A stretch of 64,000 nucleotides of DNA from JAPPHA01 sp965242975 (GTDB lineage: Bacteria; Pseudomonadota; Alphaproteobacteria; Rhodobacterales; Rhodobacteraceae): positions 5,394,001-5,458,000 of the forward strand of contig CBDETS010000007.1 in NCBI GenBank assembly GCA_965242975.1, read 5' to 3'. A model generated the notes under the pieces. That model was given only the letters and a program-made list of their open reading frames with translations, did not search any database and was not told the origin of the DNA. Made by a program: the position numbers and the translations under genes. This document shows, one piece after another, positions 17,672-25,995 of this stretch (position 1 is its first letter; the number at the start of each line of letters is the position of its first letter).

Positions 17672-19261
17672 TCACCTCAGTCGTTCCGGTTCTGCACTGT
17701 CTGGGAGATAATCGAACGCCCATTCATTGTAGCCTTGCTCTCCGCGATACCAGGCGACCTCGTCCCTGGCGTCTTCGCCGTGGTTCCATCTCGGCGAATA
17801 CCCGGTTTTCTGGGCTTCGAGAATCAGGCGTCTGCGGCGCTGGCTGAGGAGAATGCGTTGGGTGAGAGTTTCCTCGTCCCACCTCTTCGCAACGATGTTC
17901 TCGAATTCCGTTCGAACATCCGCGCGATCGGTCCTTGCCGCGAGGTTTTCGAGTTCGAAGGGATCGGCTTCGAGATCGAAGAGGAGCGCAGGGTCCCGGG
18001 ACGACGCGATGTACTTGTACTGACCGCGGCGTACCATGAATATCGGCGCCAAGGTGGATTCCGCCAGGTATTCGGCCAGGATCATCTGATCGGACGGCTC
18101 CGGTGACCGATCAAGACAGGCGGTCAGGTCGCGTCCCGCGAGCTGCTCCAGCTCAGGCTCCCAGACCGAACCGGTCGCCAGTCCGTTGAATGTCGGCAAC
18201 AGGTCGACGAGCGAAGCGAATTCGCCAATCCGTTGAGGTCCAATCCAGGGTGCGGCGGCGATCAGGGGGATCCTCAGGGCGGGTTCGAAAAAGTGCTTCT
18301 TGAACCACATTCCGCGTTCGCCGAGGAACTCTCCGTGATCAGCCGTGAACACGACGACCGTGTTCCGGTCGGCGCCGGTGGATCGAAGCGTTTCGAGGAC
18401 ATCACCGATCATCTCGTCGATATAGGTGATCGCGCCGTAGTGAGCCCGCCGCGCCCGCAGGATGTCTTCGTCCTTGAACGAGCAGTCCAGCATTCCAAAG
18501 TCCCGCAACAGTCTCACTGAATGGGGGTCGTGCTGGTCCACTCGCATGGCGGGAATCCTCGGAAGAGGAATCTCGTGGTCATCGTAGAGATCCCAGTATT
18601 CGCGCCGGCAGAGGTACGGTTCGTGCGGATGCGTGTAGGAAACCTGGAGGAAGAACGGGCGATCATCGCTTGATCGCGCAATGTCGTACAGGTGCTGCCG
18701 CGCCCTGAAGGTCACCTCTTCGTCGAAGTCGATCTGGACCGAACGCGCGCAGACACCGGCGACCAGGACCGACCGCGCGTCGTTGGTGTCGCGCTTGCCC
18801 TCGTCGGACCAGGCTGGCACCCAGCTGAAGTCGGCAGGATAGAGGTCGGCTGTCAGCCGCTTCTCGAACCCGTGGTACTGGTCCGGGCCGATGAAATGCA
18901 TCTTTCCCGACAGTGCCGTCTGGTAGCCGAATTGACGCAGGTAATGCGCATAGGTCGGGATTTCGGCATTCATTTCCGAAGCGTTGTCGTACACGCCGAT
19001 GTCTGAACAGAGCTGTCCCGCCGCCATTGAAAACCGGGACGGAGCGCACAGAGGAAAATTGCAGTAGGCGGTTTCGAAAACGACGCCGTTTTCGGCCAAC
19101 CGGTCGAGATTGGGTGTCTTGACGAACGTGTTGCCGTAAGCCGCGAGAGACGAGGAGTTCAACTGGTCAACCTGGATGAACAGGATATTGGGCGATTTCA
19201 TCGCGGCACGCTCTTCGCTGGATTGGTTGATAATGTTGTCGACAATCAGATGATTGGACAT
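17672..19261 (-). CDS. betC: Choline sulfatase-type sulfatase (BetC-like)
   Basis: Arylsulfatase-superfamily hydrolase (529 aa) that would cleave choline-O-sulfate to choline and sulfate. The formylglycine motif C-A-P-S-R occurs in LCAPSRFSMAAGQL. The pattern of BetC follows: VYDNASEMNAEIPTYAHYLR, GYQTALSGKMHFIGPDQYHGFEKRLTADLYPADFSW, THPHEPYLCRREYWDLYDD, FTADHGEFLGERGMWFKKHFFE, and a C-terminal BetC-type extension. The ATG at 19261 has GGGGG upstream; an internal ATG at 19201 (MKSPNIL) aligns better with the usual family start. The gene is divergent from an amino-acid-type ABC transporter with only 55 bp between starts. No signal peptide, so cytoplasmic. No bet genes are adjacent, so a different sulfate ester remains possible. 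Confidence 0.82.
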   Translation of the reverse strand: MSNHLIVDNIINQSSEERAAMKSPNILFIQVDQLNSSSLAAYGNTFVKTPNLDRLAENGVVFETAYCNFPLCAPSRFSMAAGQLCSDIGVYDNASEMNAEIPTYAHYLRQFGYQTALSGKMHFIGPDQYHGFEKRLTADLYPADFSWVPAWSDEGKRDTNDARSVLVAGVCARSVQIDFDEEVTFRARQHLYDIARSSDDRPFFLQVSYTHPHEPYLCRREYWDLYDDHEIPLPRIPAMRVDQHDPHSVRLLRDFGMLDCSFKDEDILRARRAHYGAITYIDEMIGDVLETLRSTGADRNTVVVFTADHGEFLGERGMWFKKHFFEPALRIPLIAAAPWIGPQRIGEFASLVDLLPTFNGLATGSVWEPELEQLAGRDLTACLDRSPEPSDQMILAEYLAESTLAPIFMVRRGQYKYIASSRDPALLFDLEADPFELENLAARTDRADVRTEFENIVAKRWDEETLTQRILLSQRRRRLILEAQKTGYSPRWNHGEDARDEVAWYRGEQGYNEWAFDYLPDSAEPERLR

Positions 19262-19316
19262 TAACAACCCCCGCACAGGAATTCCATGCTGATTCCGCTG
19301 CCGAAACCGGAGACCG

Positions 19317-20006
19317 ATGGTCGAGTGGAACTTTCTGGCGGTCCTCGCAGATTTCGATCTGTTGCTCGTTGGGCTGCTGAACACGTTGAAGGTAACCGGA
19401 ATGGCACTTCTTTTCGGAGTGCCTCTCGGCCTGACTCTGGCGCTGTTCAGGTTGTCGACCTTTCGTCCCCTGTCGGCCGTCGCTGCGTTCATCGTCGAGT
19501 TTTTTCGTGCGACGCCGCCCCTTGTCCAACTCTTCTGGTTTTTCTTTGCGCTCCCGATCCTGATCGACGTTCGGATGACGCCGTACATCGCGTCGATTGT
19601 CACCTTTTCGATCCAGTCGTCGGCTTTTTTCGCGGAGATCTTTCGCGCGGGCATTCTCTCGATCGACAAGGGACAGTGGGAAGGCGCGAGCGCCATTGGC
19701 ATGACCTATCGGCAGACACTCCGTCGGGTCATCTTGCCACAGGCCGTCAAAAGGATGATCCCGGCGTTCATGGAGCGGTCAATTGAACTGCTGAAGACCA
19801 CGACGCTGGTGTCGACCGTTGCCTATGCCGATCTCATGTTTCAGGCCAACGACCTGGCCCAGAAGACCTTTCGCCCGCTGGAGGTCTACACGGTCGTTGC
19901 CGTGATGTATTTCGTGCTGATTTTCGTGTTCAGCCAGATCTCCATCTGGGTCGAGCGCAGGTTGGCGGAGTCGGGCGAAAGTTCGGTGCGTCTCGATGGA
20001 GCATAA
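19317..20006 (+). CDS. Polar amino acid ABC transporter permease 1
   Basis: Inner-membrane permease of the His/Glu/Gln/Arg/opine family (229 aa) with about five membrane helices. The EAA-type loop reads GQWEGASAIGMTYRQTLRRVILPQAVKRMIPAF. The ATG at 19317 has GGAG 5 nt upstream. Its stop overlaps the next permease gene by 11 bp. It forms a heterodimer with permease 2, is energised by the downstream ATPase and is fed by the binding protein encoded at 21630. Confidence 0.92.
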   Translation: MVEWNFLAVLADFDLLLVGLLNTLKVTGMALLFGVPLGLTLALFRLSTFRPLSAVAAFIVEFFRATPPLVQLFWFFFALPILIDVRMTPYIASIVTFSIQSSAFFAEIFRAGILSIDKGQWEGASAIGMTYRQTLRRVILPQAVKRMIPAFMERSIELLKTTTLVSTVAYADLMFQANDLAQKTFRPLEVYTVVAVMYFVLIFVFSQISIWVERRLAESGESSVRLDGA

Positions 20007-20661
20007 CTGGGATTTCGTCACCATCTTCGAACACCGGCACGTTCTGTGGGTCGGGGTAAAGGGTACGGTTGTCATTTTCGTGGTCACGGTCGTCCTTGGC
20101 CTTGCAGGCGGGCTGATTGTCGGAATTGCCCGATATGCAAGGACGCCCGTCATCGGTTGGCCCGCGCGGGTATTCGTCGAAGTGTTCCGGAACACCCCCG
20201 TACTGGTCCAGATCATCTGGTTCTTTTACGCCTTTCCGATTCTCACGGGGATCGACGTTGATCCGTTCCTCGCCGCCGTTCTCGGCATCTCTCTCAACAC
20301 GATGGCATTTTCGGCCGAGATCTATCGGGCGGGGATTCAGTCCATCGAGCCTGGACAATGGGAGGCAGGCAAGGCCATCGGCATGACCTACATCCAGACC
20401 ATGCGCCGGATCGTGTTGCCGGTCGCGGTCAAACGCGTACTGCCGGCATTGACGAACCGCGGGATCGAGGTCTTCAAGATGTCGACGCTGGCCTCGGTCG
20501 TGGCCTATGTTGAAACGCTCAACCAGGCCAAGCTCATTGCCGACCTCAACTTCAATCCGATCGAGTCCTACACGGCCGTGGCGCTGATCTTCTTCATCGT
20601 TCTCTACCCGGTGGTCCAGGGAACCTACGTGTTGGAACGGGTCCTGAGGAAAAGCGAATGA
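19996..20661 (+). CDS. Polar amino acid ABC transporter permease 2
   Basis: Second inner-membrane permease of the same family (221 aa) with the EAA loop GQWEAGKAIGMTYIQTMRRIVLPVAVKRVLPAL. It overlaps both neighbours: 11 bp with permease 1 and 4 bp (ATGA) with the ATPase gene. Paralogous to permease 1, as is usual for this class. Substrate unknown; the linked aminotransferase and sulfatase suggest an amino acid or an amino- or sulfate-bearing solute. Confidence 0.92.
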   Translation: MEHNWDFVTIFEHRHVLWVGVKGTVVIFVVTVVLGLAGGLIVGIARYARTPVIGWPARVFVEVFRNTPVLVQIIWFFYAFPILTGIDVDPFLAAVLGISLNTMAFSAEIYRAGIQSIEPGQWEAGKAIGMTYIQTMRRIVLPVAVKRVLPALTNRGIEVFKMSTLASVVAYVETLNQAKLIADLNFNPIESYTAVALIFFIVLYPVVQGTYVLERVLRKSE

Positions 20662-21440
20662 CCACCGTGACCGAAATCCTCCGTATCGAAGGACTCCACA
20701 AGACGTTTGACAGCCTCGATGTCCTTCAGGGAATCGACCTGACCGTCACCGCCGGAGAAACCGTCGTGGTGCTCGGCTCCAGTGGGTCTGGAAAGAGCAC
20801 GCTGCTCAGGTGCGTGAACTTCATGGAAACCCCGACCCTGGGGAAAATCTATTTGCACGGCAGGTTGGTGGGACGAGAGCAGGACGGACGCATGCAGTAC
20901 CGCGAGTCCGAATTGTGCAGGCTGCGCGCCCGGATCGGAATGGTTTTCCAGCACTTCAACCTGTTCCCGCACATGACGGTTCTTCAGAACGTGAAGGAAG
21001 GCCAGGTCACCGTCCTGAAGAGGGACCGGGCTGAAGCGGAGGCGAAAGCCATGGCGCAGCTCGAGCGCGTAGGCTTGGCGGACAAGGCAACGGAATACCC
21101 GGCCAGGCTTTCGGGAGGTCAGAAACAACGGGTTGCCATCGCGCGCGCGCTGGCAATGGACCCTGACGTGATGTTGTTCGACGAGGTCACGTCGGCGCTC
21201 GACCCCGAGCTTGTTGGCGAAGTCCTGAAAACCATACGTCAGCTGGCAGAAGATGGCATGACCATGCTGGTCGTCACCCATGAGCTCGGTTTCGCCTACC
21301 ATGTCGCGAACCGGGTTCTGTTCCTGAACGAGGGACGGGTTCACGAACAGGGGGAACCACAGGCCATCCTGAAGTCGCCGGCAACCCGGCGCATGCGCGA
21401 GTTTCTGGATGGACACTCGCTGTTCAAGCTACCGGATTGA
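20658..21440 (+). CDS. Polar amino acid ABC transporter ATP-binding protein (GlnQ-like)
   Basis: Cytoplasmic ABC ATPase (260 aa) with Walker A GSSGSGKST near residue 37, Q-loop MVFQHFNLFPHMTVLQNV, signature LSGGQKQR, Walker B VMLFDEVTSALDPE and the H-loop VVTHELGFAYHV. Length and motifs are those of GlnQ/HisP. It overlaps permease 2 by 4 bp. A 189-bp gap with alternative hairpins separates it from the binding-protein gene. Confidence 0.95.
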   Translation: MTTVTEILRIEGLHKTFDSLDVLQGIDLTVTAGETVVVLGSSGSGKSTLLRCVNFMETPTLGKIYLHGRLVGREQDGRMQYRESELCRLRARIGMVFQHFNLFPHMTVLQNVKEGQVTVLKRDRAEAEAKAMAQLERVGLADKATEYPARLSGGQKQRVAIARALAMDPDVMLFDEVTSALDPELVGEVLKTIRQLAEDGMTMLVVTHELGFAYHVANRVLFLNEGRVHEQGEPQAILKSPATRRMREFLDGHSLFKLPD

Positions 21441-21565
21441 AACCGTGTTGGCGGCAAACCAGGGAGAGTCGGCGATGCCGGTGCGGCCGCATCATTGTCA
21501 CGAACGCGTCTCCGGCCCCGGCTGCCGGGTGACACCTCGAGAGTTGGCTGCGCGCGCGCATGCAC

Positions 21566-21601
21566 GGGCAGTTAACACGGACTGCCCGGCATAGCGGGCA
21601 G
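21566..21601 (+). promoter_or_regulatory. Mutually exclusive hairpins upstream of the binding-protein gene
   Basis: GGGCAGT (21566-21572) can pair with ACTGCCC (21581-21587). The same middle segment, as CTGCCCG (21582-21588), can instead pair with CGGGCAG (21595-21601) around a 6-nt loop. The two 7-bp stems cannot coexist. They lie 28 bp before the binding-protein ATG at 21630, with no T-run. This may be mRNA processing or translational control of the binding protein, or a structured spacer. Confidence 0.4.
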
Positions 21602-21629
21602 GATTACTCAAATTGGAAAGGAACACTCC

Positions 21630-22469
21630 ATGAAATCCATTGTCAGAAAGATTTTCGGTGGCATCGCTGCAGTGGCAGCGGTGCTGATGGCGACCTCCGC
21701 CGTCCAGGCACAATCGACCTGGGAGAAGATCCACGAGACCGGGACGTTGCGCATGGGCGTAACCCAGGCCCCTCCATGGTATTCGAAGAACCCTGAAACC
21801 GGTGAGTGGGACAGCGGGTTGATCGTTTCAGTCGGGCAATCGATGGCCGAAGAACTTGAAGTCGAGCTTGAAGTGGTCGAGGTAACCTGGGCGACGGCGA
21901 TCGCGGCATTGCAGGCTGACAAGATCGACATGATGTTTCTGGACGCGACGCCGAAACGGGCGATCGTTGTCGACTACCCGTTCCAGCCGCTCCTCTACAT
22001 CTCGTTGGCGGTTCTCGCCAGGGATGACCTTGACGCGGACAGGTGGGAAGATCTCAACAATCCTGAAGTCAGTATCGCGGTGCCCCAGGCCTCGTCCATG
22101 GATGCGTTCCTGACCCGGACGGTACCGAGTGCGGACATCCAGAGGTTTCCGGACAATGGTGCTTCGCTGGCGGCGTTCCAGTCCGGTCGTGTCGATGCCG
22201 TTTCGCTGTTTCACCCGCCGCTCCTGGCGGCCCGGAAGAAATTTGGCGCAGGTAAGATCGTGATTCCGACGCCGGCCTTCAGTTCGCCATCTTCGATCGC
22301 AGTGCGTCGCGAGGCGGACAAGACGTTCCGGGACTGGGTCAGTCACACGATTTTCTACTACTATGAGACCGGGCGAACCCAGCGATGGTATGAAGAGTTC
22401 CTGGCGGACTTCGGTCTCGATCCGAAGGCATCGCCGGTCATTCAGCGTGAACTGTTGTTCGCGAATTGA
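21630..22469 (+). CDS. Polar amino acid ABC transporter periplasmic binding protein
   Basis: Periplasmic solute-binding protein of the SBP_bac_3 type (279 aa). An N-terminal signal peptide (residues 1-27, ending AVQA-QS) precedes GTLRMGVTQAPPWYSKNPETGEWDSGLIVSV. The ligand pocket region is in the usual family layout, with WATAIAALQADKIDMMF and the Arg/Asp contact region around PKRAIVVDYPF. A ribosome-binding site (GGAAAGGA) precedes the ATG. Expressed after the ATPase gene across a structured 189-bp leader. Specificity unknown. Confidence 0.9.
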   Translation: MKSIVRKIFGGIAAVAAVLMATSAVQAQSTWEKIHETGTLRMGVTQAPPWYSKNPETGEWDSGLIVSVGQSMAEELEVELEVVEVTWATAIAALQADKIDMMFLDATPKRAIVVDYPFQPLLYISLAVLARDDLDADRWEDLNNPEVSIAVPQASSMDAFLTRTVPSADIQRFPDNGASLAAFQSGRVDAVSLFHPPLLAARKKFGAGKIVIPTPAFSSPSSIAVRREADKTFRDWVSHTIFYYYETGRTQRWYEEFLADFGLDPKASPVIQRELLFAN

Positions 22470-22528
22470 ACCAGAGTGTGGCGGCGGGCACGGCGTTCGC
22501 CGCCACCGACCGACTGAACAGGCAAGCC

Positions 22529-23467
22529 ATGGACTCCCGGACTCACGTGTCAACTCATGACGCACTCGACGATCCGCGCAACGCGGACGTCAAGATTTAC
22601 GTTGACGGCAAATTCTTCCACCGTGACGAAGCCAGGGTTTCGGTGTTCGACAGCGGATTCCTTCTCGGTGACGGAGTTTGGGAAGGGCTGCGCATTCACC
22701 AAGGCTGCATATTGTTTCTGGGTGAGCATCTGGACAGGTTGTTCGAGGCAGCGACGTACATTGGCCTCGATGTCGGAATGACGCGCGAAGAGGTTTCGGC
22801 CGCAGTCAGGGCCACCCTCGAGGTCAATGACATGCAGACCGACGCTCATGTTCGCCTGATGATTACACGCGGCCGTAAACTCAGGCCGTTCCAGCACCCC
22901 CATCTCAGCGTCCACGGAGCGACGATCGTGATCATCGCTGAACACTCGAGGGTTGACGAGCGTACGACCGGGCAGGGCATCCGGCTCTTCACCGTACCTC
23001 ATCACCGTGGATTGCCGTTGACGCAGGATGCCAAGCTGAATTCGCATTCCAAGCTCAACTGCATCATCGCGCTCAACCAGGCGGCACAGGCGGGGGCCGA
23101 CGAAGCGCTGATGCTTGACCCGTTCGGATTCGTGAACACGACCAATGCCTGCAACTTCTTCATCGTGCGACGGGGAGAAGTCTGGACCTCGACGGGTGAC
23201 TACTGCATGAACGGCATCACCCGGCGAAAAGTGATCGACCTGTGCCGAGAGAACCGGATTCCCGTCTTTGAGCGCAACTTCTCACTTGTTGACACCTACG
23301 GTGCCGACGAGGCCTTTCTCACCGGTACGTTTGGTGCGCAGACGCCCGTCTCCGAAATCGACGGCAGGCCGATCGGCCGCGGGGCAGCGGGACCGATCTT
23401 CATGCGGATCCGAAAGCTCTATACGGAACTCATTCAATCGCAGGCGCGCACCGATGGACGTGTCTGA
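22529..23467 (+). CDS. Class IV aminotransferase (branched-chain/D-amino-acid type)
   Basis: PLP-dependent fold-type IV enzyme (312 aa) of the BCAT/D-amino-acid transaminase/aminodeoxychorismate lyase superfamily. Visible features are VSVFDSGFLLGDGVWEGLRIHQGCILFLGEHLDRLF near the N-terminus, the PLP lysine in LNSHSKLNCI, and EALMLDPFGFVNTTNACNFF. The ATG at 22529 (MDSRTHVS) is chosen; a TTG at 22466 extends it by 21 poorly conserved residues. The end overlaps the GntR gene by 14 bp. It would remove or transfer the amino group of the imported compound; stereochemistry is not predictable. Confidence 0.85.
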   Translation: MDSRTHVSTHDALDDPRNADVKIYVDGKFFHRDEARVSVFDSGFLLGDGVWEGLRIHQGCILFLGEHLDRLFEAATYIGLDVGMTREEVSAAVRATLEVNDMQTDAHVRLMITRGRKLRPFQHPHLSVHGATIVIIAEHSRVDERTTGQGIRLFTVPHHRGLPLTQDAKLNSHSKLNCIIALNQAAQAGADEALMLDPFGFVNTTNACNFFIVRRGEVWTSTGDYCMNGITRRKVIDLCRENRIPVFERNFSLVDTYGADEAFLTGTFGAQTPVSEIDGRPIGRGAAGPIFMRIRKLYTELIQSQARTDGRV

Positions 23468-24131
23468 CAACATCCTGAAACCTGTCAAGGACAGGACATT
23501 ACGTGCCCAGATAACGAGGCAGATCCTCGACATGGTCACTTCCGGGAACTACTTCCCGGGTGAAAAACTGACCGAAAACGCATTGGCCGAACAGCTCCAG
23601 GTCAGCCGCGCCCCGCTCAGGGAAGCGTTGAGGGAACTCGTCGATCGTGGAGTTCTCGTCAGCCAGCCGTACAAGGGATTGCGCGTTCGACCCGTCAGCG
23701 GCACCGATCTGAAGGAACTGTATTCACTACGGACGGAGCTGGAGCAATTCGCGTTTCGCCTTGCCTGGAACAATCGCAGCGAGGACGCGCTCGCGGATCT
23801 CGATGGGCGTTATGATCGGTTGATCGCGGCGCAGCCGACCGGGGACCAGGCACTTACCATCAGCAGGGAGTTGTCTTTTCATTCCTGGGTTTACGAGCAA
23901 TCCGGGCACTCCTTGCTTCTTTCGCACTGGCACCGGCTGACACCGCTGGTCCAGATCTACATGGTTCTTCACTTTCGTGCCCACGGGTCGCACGGGCAGT
24001 TTCGACACATGACAACCGAGTACCTGCACCTGGCAAAGGGAGAGGAACTCGACCACATGCTGTCGCACATCGCAGAACACATGCAGCAGGGTTTGCTTGC
24101 CGTTCTCGAATCCCTGGATCGAGGCGATTGA
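23454..24131 (+). CDS. GntR-family (FadR/FCD) transcriptional regulator
   Basis: DNA-binding regulator (225 aa). The N-terminal GntR winged helix (ITRQILDMVTSGNYFPGEKLTENALAEQLQVSRAPLREALREL) precedes an all-helical FCD ligand domain (LYSLRTELEQFAFRLAW, FHSWVYEQSGH, EYLHLAKGEELDHMLSHIAEHM). The FCD metal/ligand histidines are visible. It starts inside the 3' end of the aminotransferase gene. As the last gene of the operon it probably controls the ABC transporter and perhaps the divergent sulfatase, sensing the substrate or a breakdown product. Confidence 0.9.
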   Translation: MDVSDNILKPVKDRTLRAQITRQILDMVTSGNYFPGEKLTENALAEQLQVSRAPLREALRELVDRGVLVSQPYKGLRVRPVSGTDLKELYSLRTELEQFAFRLAWNNRSEDALADLDGRYDRLIAAQPTGDQALTISRELSFHSWVYEQSGHSLLLSHWHRLTPLVQIYMVLHFRAHGSHGQFRHMTTEYLHLAKGEELDHMLSHIAEHMQQGLLAVLESLDRGD

Positions 24132-24373
24132 CGTGGTTGCCAGCCCGGCTTCCCGTTGCCGTGTGAACCTCTTCTGATCTGACGTCTCGAGCGCCAGATT
24201 TCGCGACATTCAAGGTGACGATCGCCGGGCAACTGGGGTGGGGAAGGGCAGACCAACTCCGCTTTCAAGGTGCCGCCAGAGCGACCCATGGTGACCATGG
24301 CTGGCGCGATGACCAATCGCGCGTTGAACTTGAACCGGTCGGATGGATTACTGCCTCCCCTGCGGGGGTATTT

Positions 24374-24382
24374 TCCGATCCG
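24374..24382. repeat. Target-site duplication, left copy
   Basis: TCCGATCCG directly abuts the left end of the insertion sequence and is repeated exactly at 25639-25647 next to the right end. Confidence 0.9.
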
Positions 24383-25638
24383 CAGGGCAATCGCGTTTGA
24401 AAATATTTTCTCTTGGCTTCTGAGTGATTGCATGATTCCCTGTTGAAAAACAACAACCTGAGGCAGGGATGAGGCAGGACAATGCAGGACTTCGCACGAA
24501 TATTCGACGGGGTGGAAGACCCCCGGACCAGCAACGCGACCCGTCACGATCTCCATGAAATGCTGATGATCGCGCTTCTGTGCGTGATTTGCGGTGGCCA
24601 AACATGCACCGACATGGAACTTTTCGGGCGCTCGAAAGAACAATTCCTGCGCCGCTTCATGACGCTCGAACACGGCATCCCGAGCCACGACGCCTTCTCG
24701 GCGCTGTTCAGGATTCTCGACCCCGACTGCCTGGGCAGGGCGCTCCTGCGCCTTGCTGCGGACTGGGCCGAGCAACACGGTCCGGACGTGATCGCGATCG
24801 ACGGCAAGACGCTGCGGCGCTCCTTCGAGGACGCAGCAAAGCGCACGCCGCTGCACGTGGTCAACGCCTTCGCCACCGGTGCGCGCCTGACGCTCGGACA
24901 GGTCAAGGTTGACGGCAAGTCCAACGAGATCACGGCGATGCCGGCGCTTCTGGAGCTTCTCGACATCGAAGGCAGCACGGTAACCGTCGACGCCATGCAC
25001 ACGCAGCGGGCGACCGCGGAGACGATCACGGCCAAGGGCGGCGCCTACGTCCTGGCGCTCAAGGGCAACCAGGAGACGCTTCACGACGATGTCCGGCTCC
25101 ACTTGGCGGACCCGGAGAACGCAGAAAAGATGACTCGTTTCAATGACGTGGACACGGGTCACGGGCGCATCGAGATCCGCGAGGCCACCGTCTGCCATGA
25201 CGTCGACACGTTGGTGGACCTGCATCACTGGCCCGGCCTGCAGGCCGTCGGGAAGGTCACCTCCACACGGGAGATCAAGGGGGAACGGAGCACCGAGACC
25301 CGCTTCTTCCTTCTCAGCGAAAGGCTCGATCCGGAGCGGTTCCTCAAGACGGTGCGGGCGCATTGGGCCGTGGAAAACTCCCTCCACTGGGTCCTGGACG
25401 TGACCATGGGAGAGGACAGCCTGCGCAACCGGAAGGATAACGGTCCCGAGAACCTGGCGCTGATGCGGAAGCTGGCGCTGAACCTGGCGCGGATCACGCC
25501 AACAGCCAGGAAGCAATCGATGCGCGGCAAGCTGAAGAGGGCCGGCTGGGACAACGATTTCCTTCTGAAACTCGTCAGCTTCGCATCAAGCCTCGCAAAG
25601 GACGTCGAACCCGGATAAATCCAAACGCGATAGCCCTG
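24383..25638 (+). mobile_element. ISAs1-family insertion sequence, complete
   Basis: 1256-bp element with one transposase gene. The terminal inverted repeats start CAGGGCAATCGCGTTTG (24383) and, read on the other strand from 25638, CAGGGCTATCGCGTTTG: one mismatch in the first 17 bp. It is flanked by an exact 9-bp target duplication (TCCGATCCG), within the 8-10 bp reported for ISAs1 elements. Intact ends, intact transposase and identical duplications point to a recent insertion. It lies in the gap between the GntR gene and the MFS gene and interrupts no recognisable gene. Confidence 0.93.
24482..25618 (+). CDS. ISAs1-family DDE transposase
   Basis: Transposase (378 aa), full length for the family. 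The N-terminal DDE_Tnp_1-associated domain begins DPRTSNATRHDLHEMLMIALLCVICGGQTCTDMELF. The catalytic triad is visible: first Asp in VIAIDGKTLR, second Asp in TVTVDAMHTQ, and Glu in HWAVENSLHWVLDVTMGED. It carries out cut-and-paste mobility of the surrounding element. The ATG at 24482 lies 99 bp inside the left end and the stop is 20 bp before the right end. Confidence 0.95.
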   Translation: MQDFARIFDGVEDPRTSNATRHDLHEMLMIALLCVICGGQTCTDMELFGRSKEQFLRRFMTLEHGIPSHDAFSALFRILDPDCLGRALLRLAADWAEQHGPDVIAIDGKTLRRSFEDAAKRTPLHVVNAFATGARLTLGQVKVDGKSNEITAMPALLELLDIEGSTVTVDAMHTQRATAETITAKGGAYVLALKGNQETLHDDVRLHLADPENAEKMTRFNDVDTGHGRIEIREATVCHDVDTLVDLHHWPGLQAVGKVTSTREIKGERSTETRFFLLSERLDPERFLKTVRAHWAVENSLHWVLDVTMGEDSLRNRKDNGPENLALMRKLALNLARITPTARKQSMRGKLKRAGWDNDFLLKLVSFASSLAKDVEPG

Positions 25639-25647
25639 TCCGATCCG
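25639..25647. repeat. Target-site duplication, right copy
   Basis: Exact second copy of TCCGATCCG at the right boundary of the insertion sequence. Confidence 0.9.
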
Positions 25648-25995
25648 GGGTTCCCCTTGAAATCCCGTGATTCGACTGCAATCCCTTGATCAGTAACGGG
25701 ATGGTCTAACCGTCTGTTCCGGGGCGGGCTTCGGTCCGCATTTGAATTGCAGACCCTTGTAAAACCATTCGAACTTTCCGGTCTCACACGCTCCACCTGA
25801 ACGGAAATGGCGCGTGTTCAGTATGATATTGATGTCGCGCACATCCGCGTTTGCCATTTGCTCCGCGGATACGAGGTCGTGTTTGCTGGTGGTCCTCGCC
25901 GTGAGATCAGCTGACGTCGCAATGGCCGCCTTACGGTTCAGGGCCCGTGGAACTCTCGGCTGCCTTGCTGGTTCGCGACAGTTCCGGAGTGCTCT
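25648..25995. other. Intergenic stretch, no gene seen
   Basis: About 350 bp between the insertion sequence and the end of the MFS gene. No protein-like frame, tRNA or strong hairpin was recognised. Confidence 0.5.

Noticed and set aside
17672..19702. A 676-codon frame extending the sulfatase into the divergent permease gene
   Set aside because: The added residues lie antisense to a well-supported permease gene; the sulfatase begins at 19261 or 19201.
24383..25638. The insertion sequence as disrupting a gene
   Set aside because: Removing the element and one target copy leaves no open frame that bridges the site; both flanks look intergenic.
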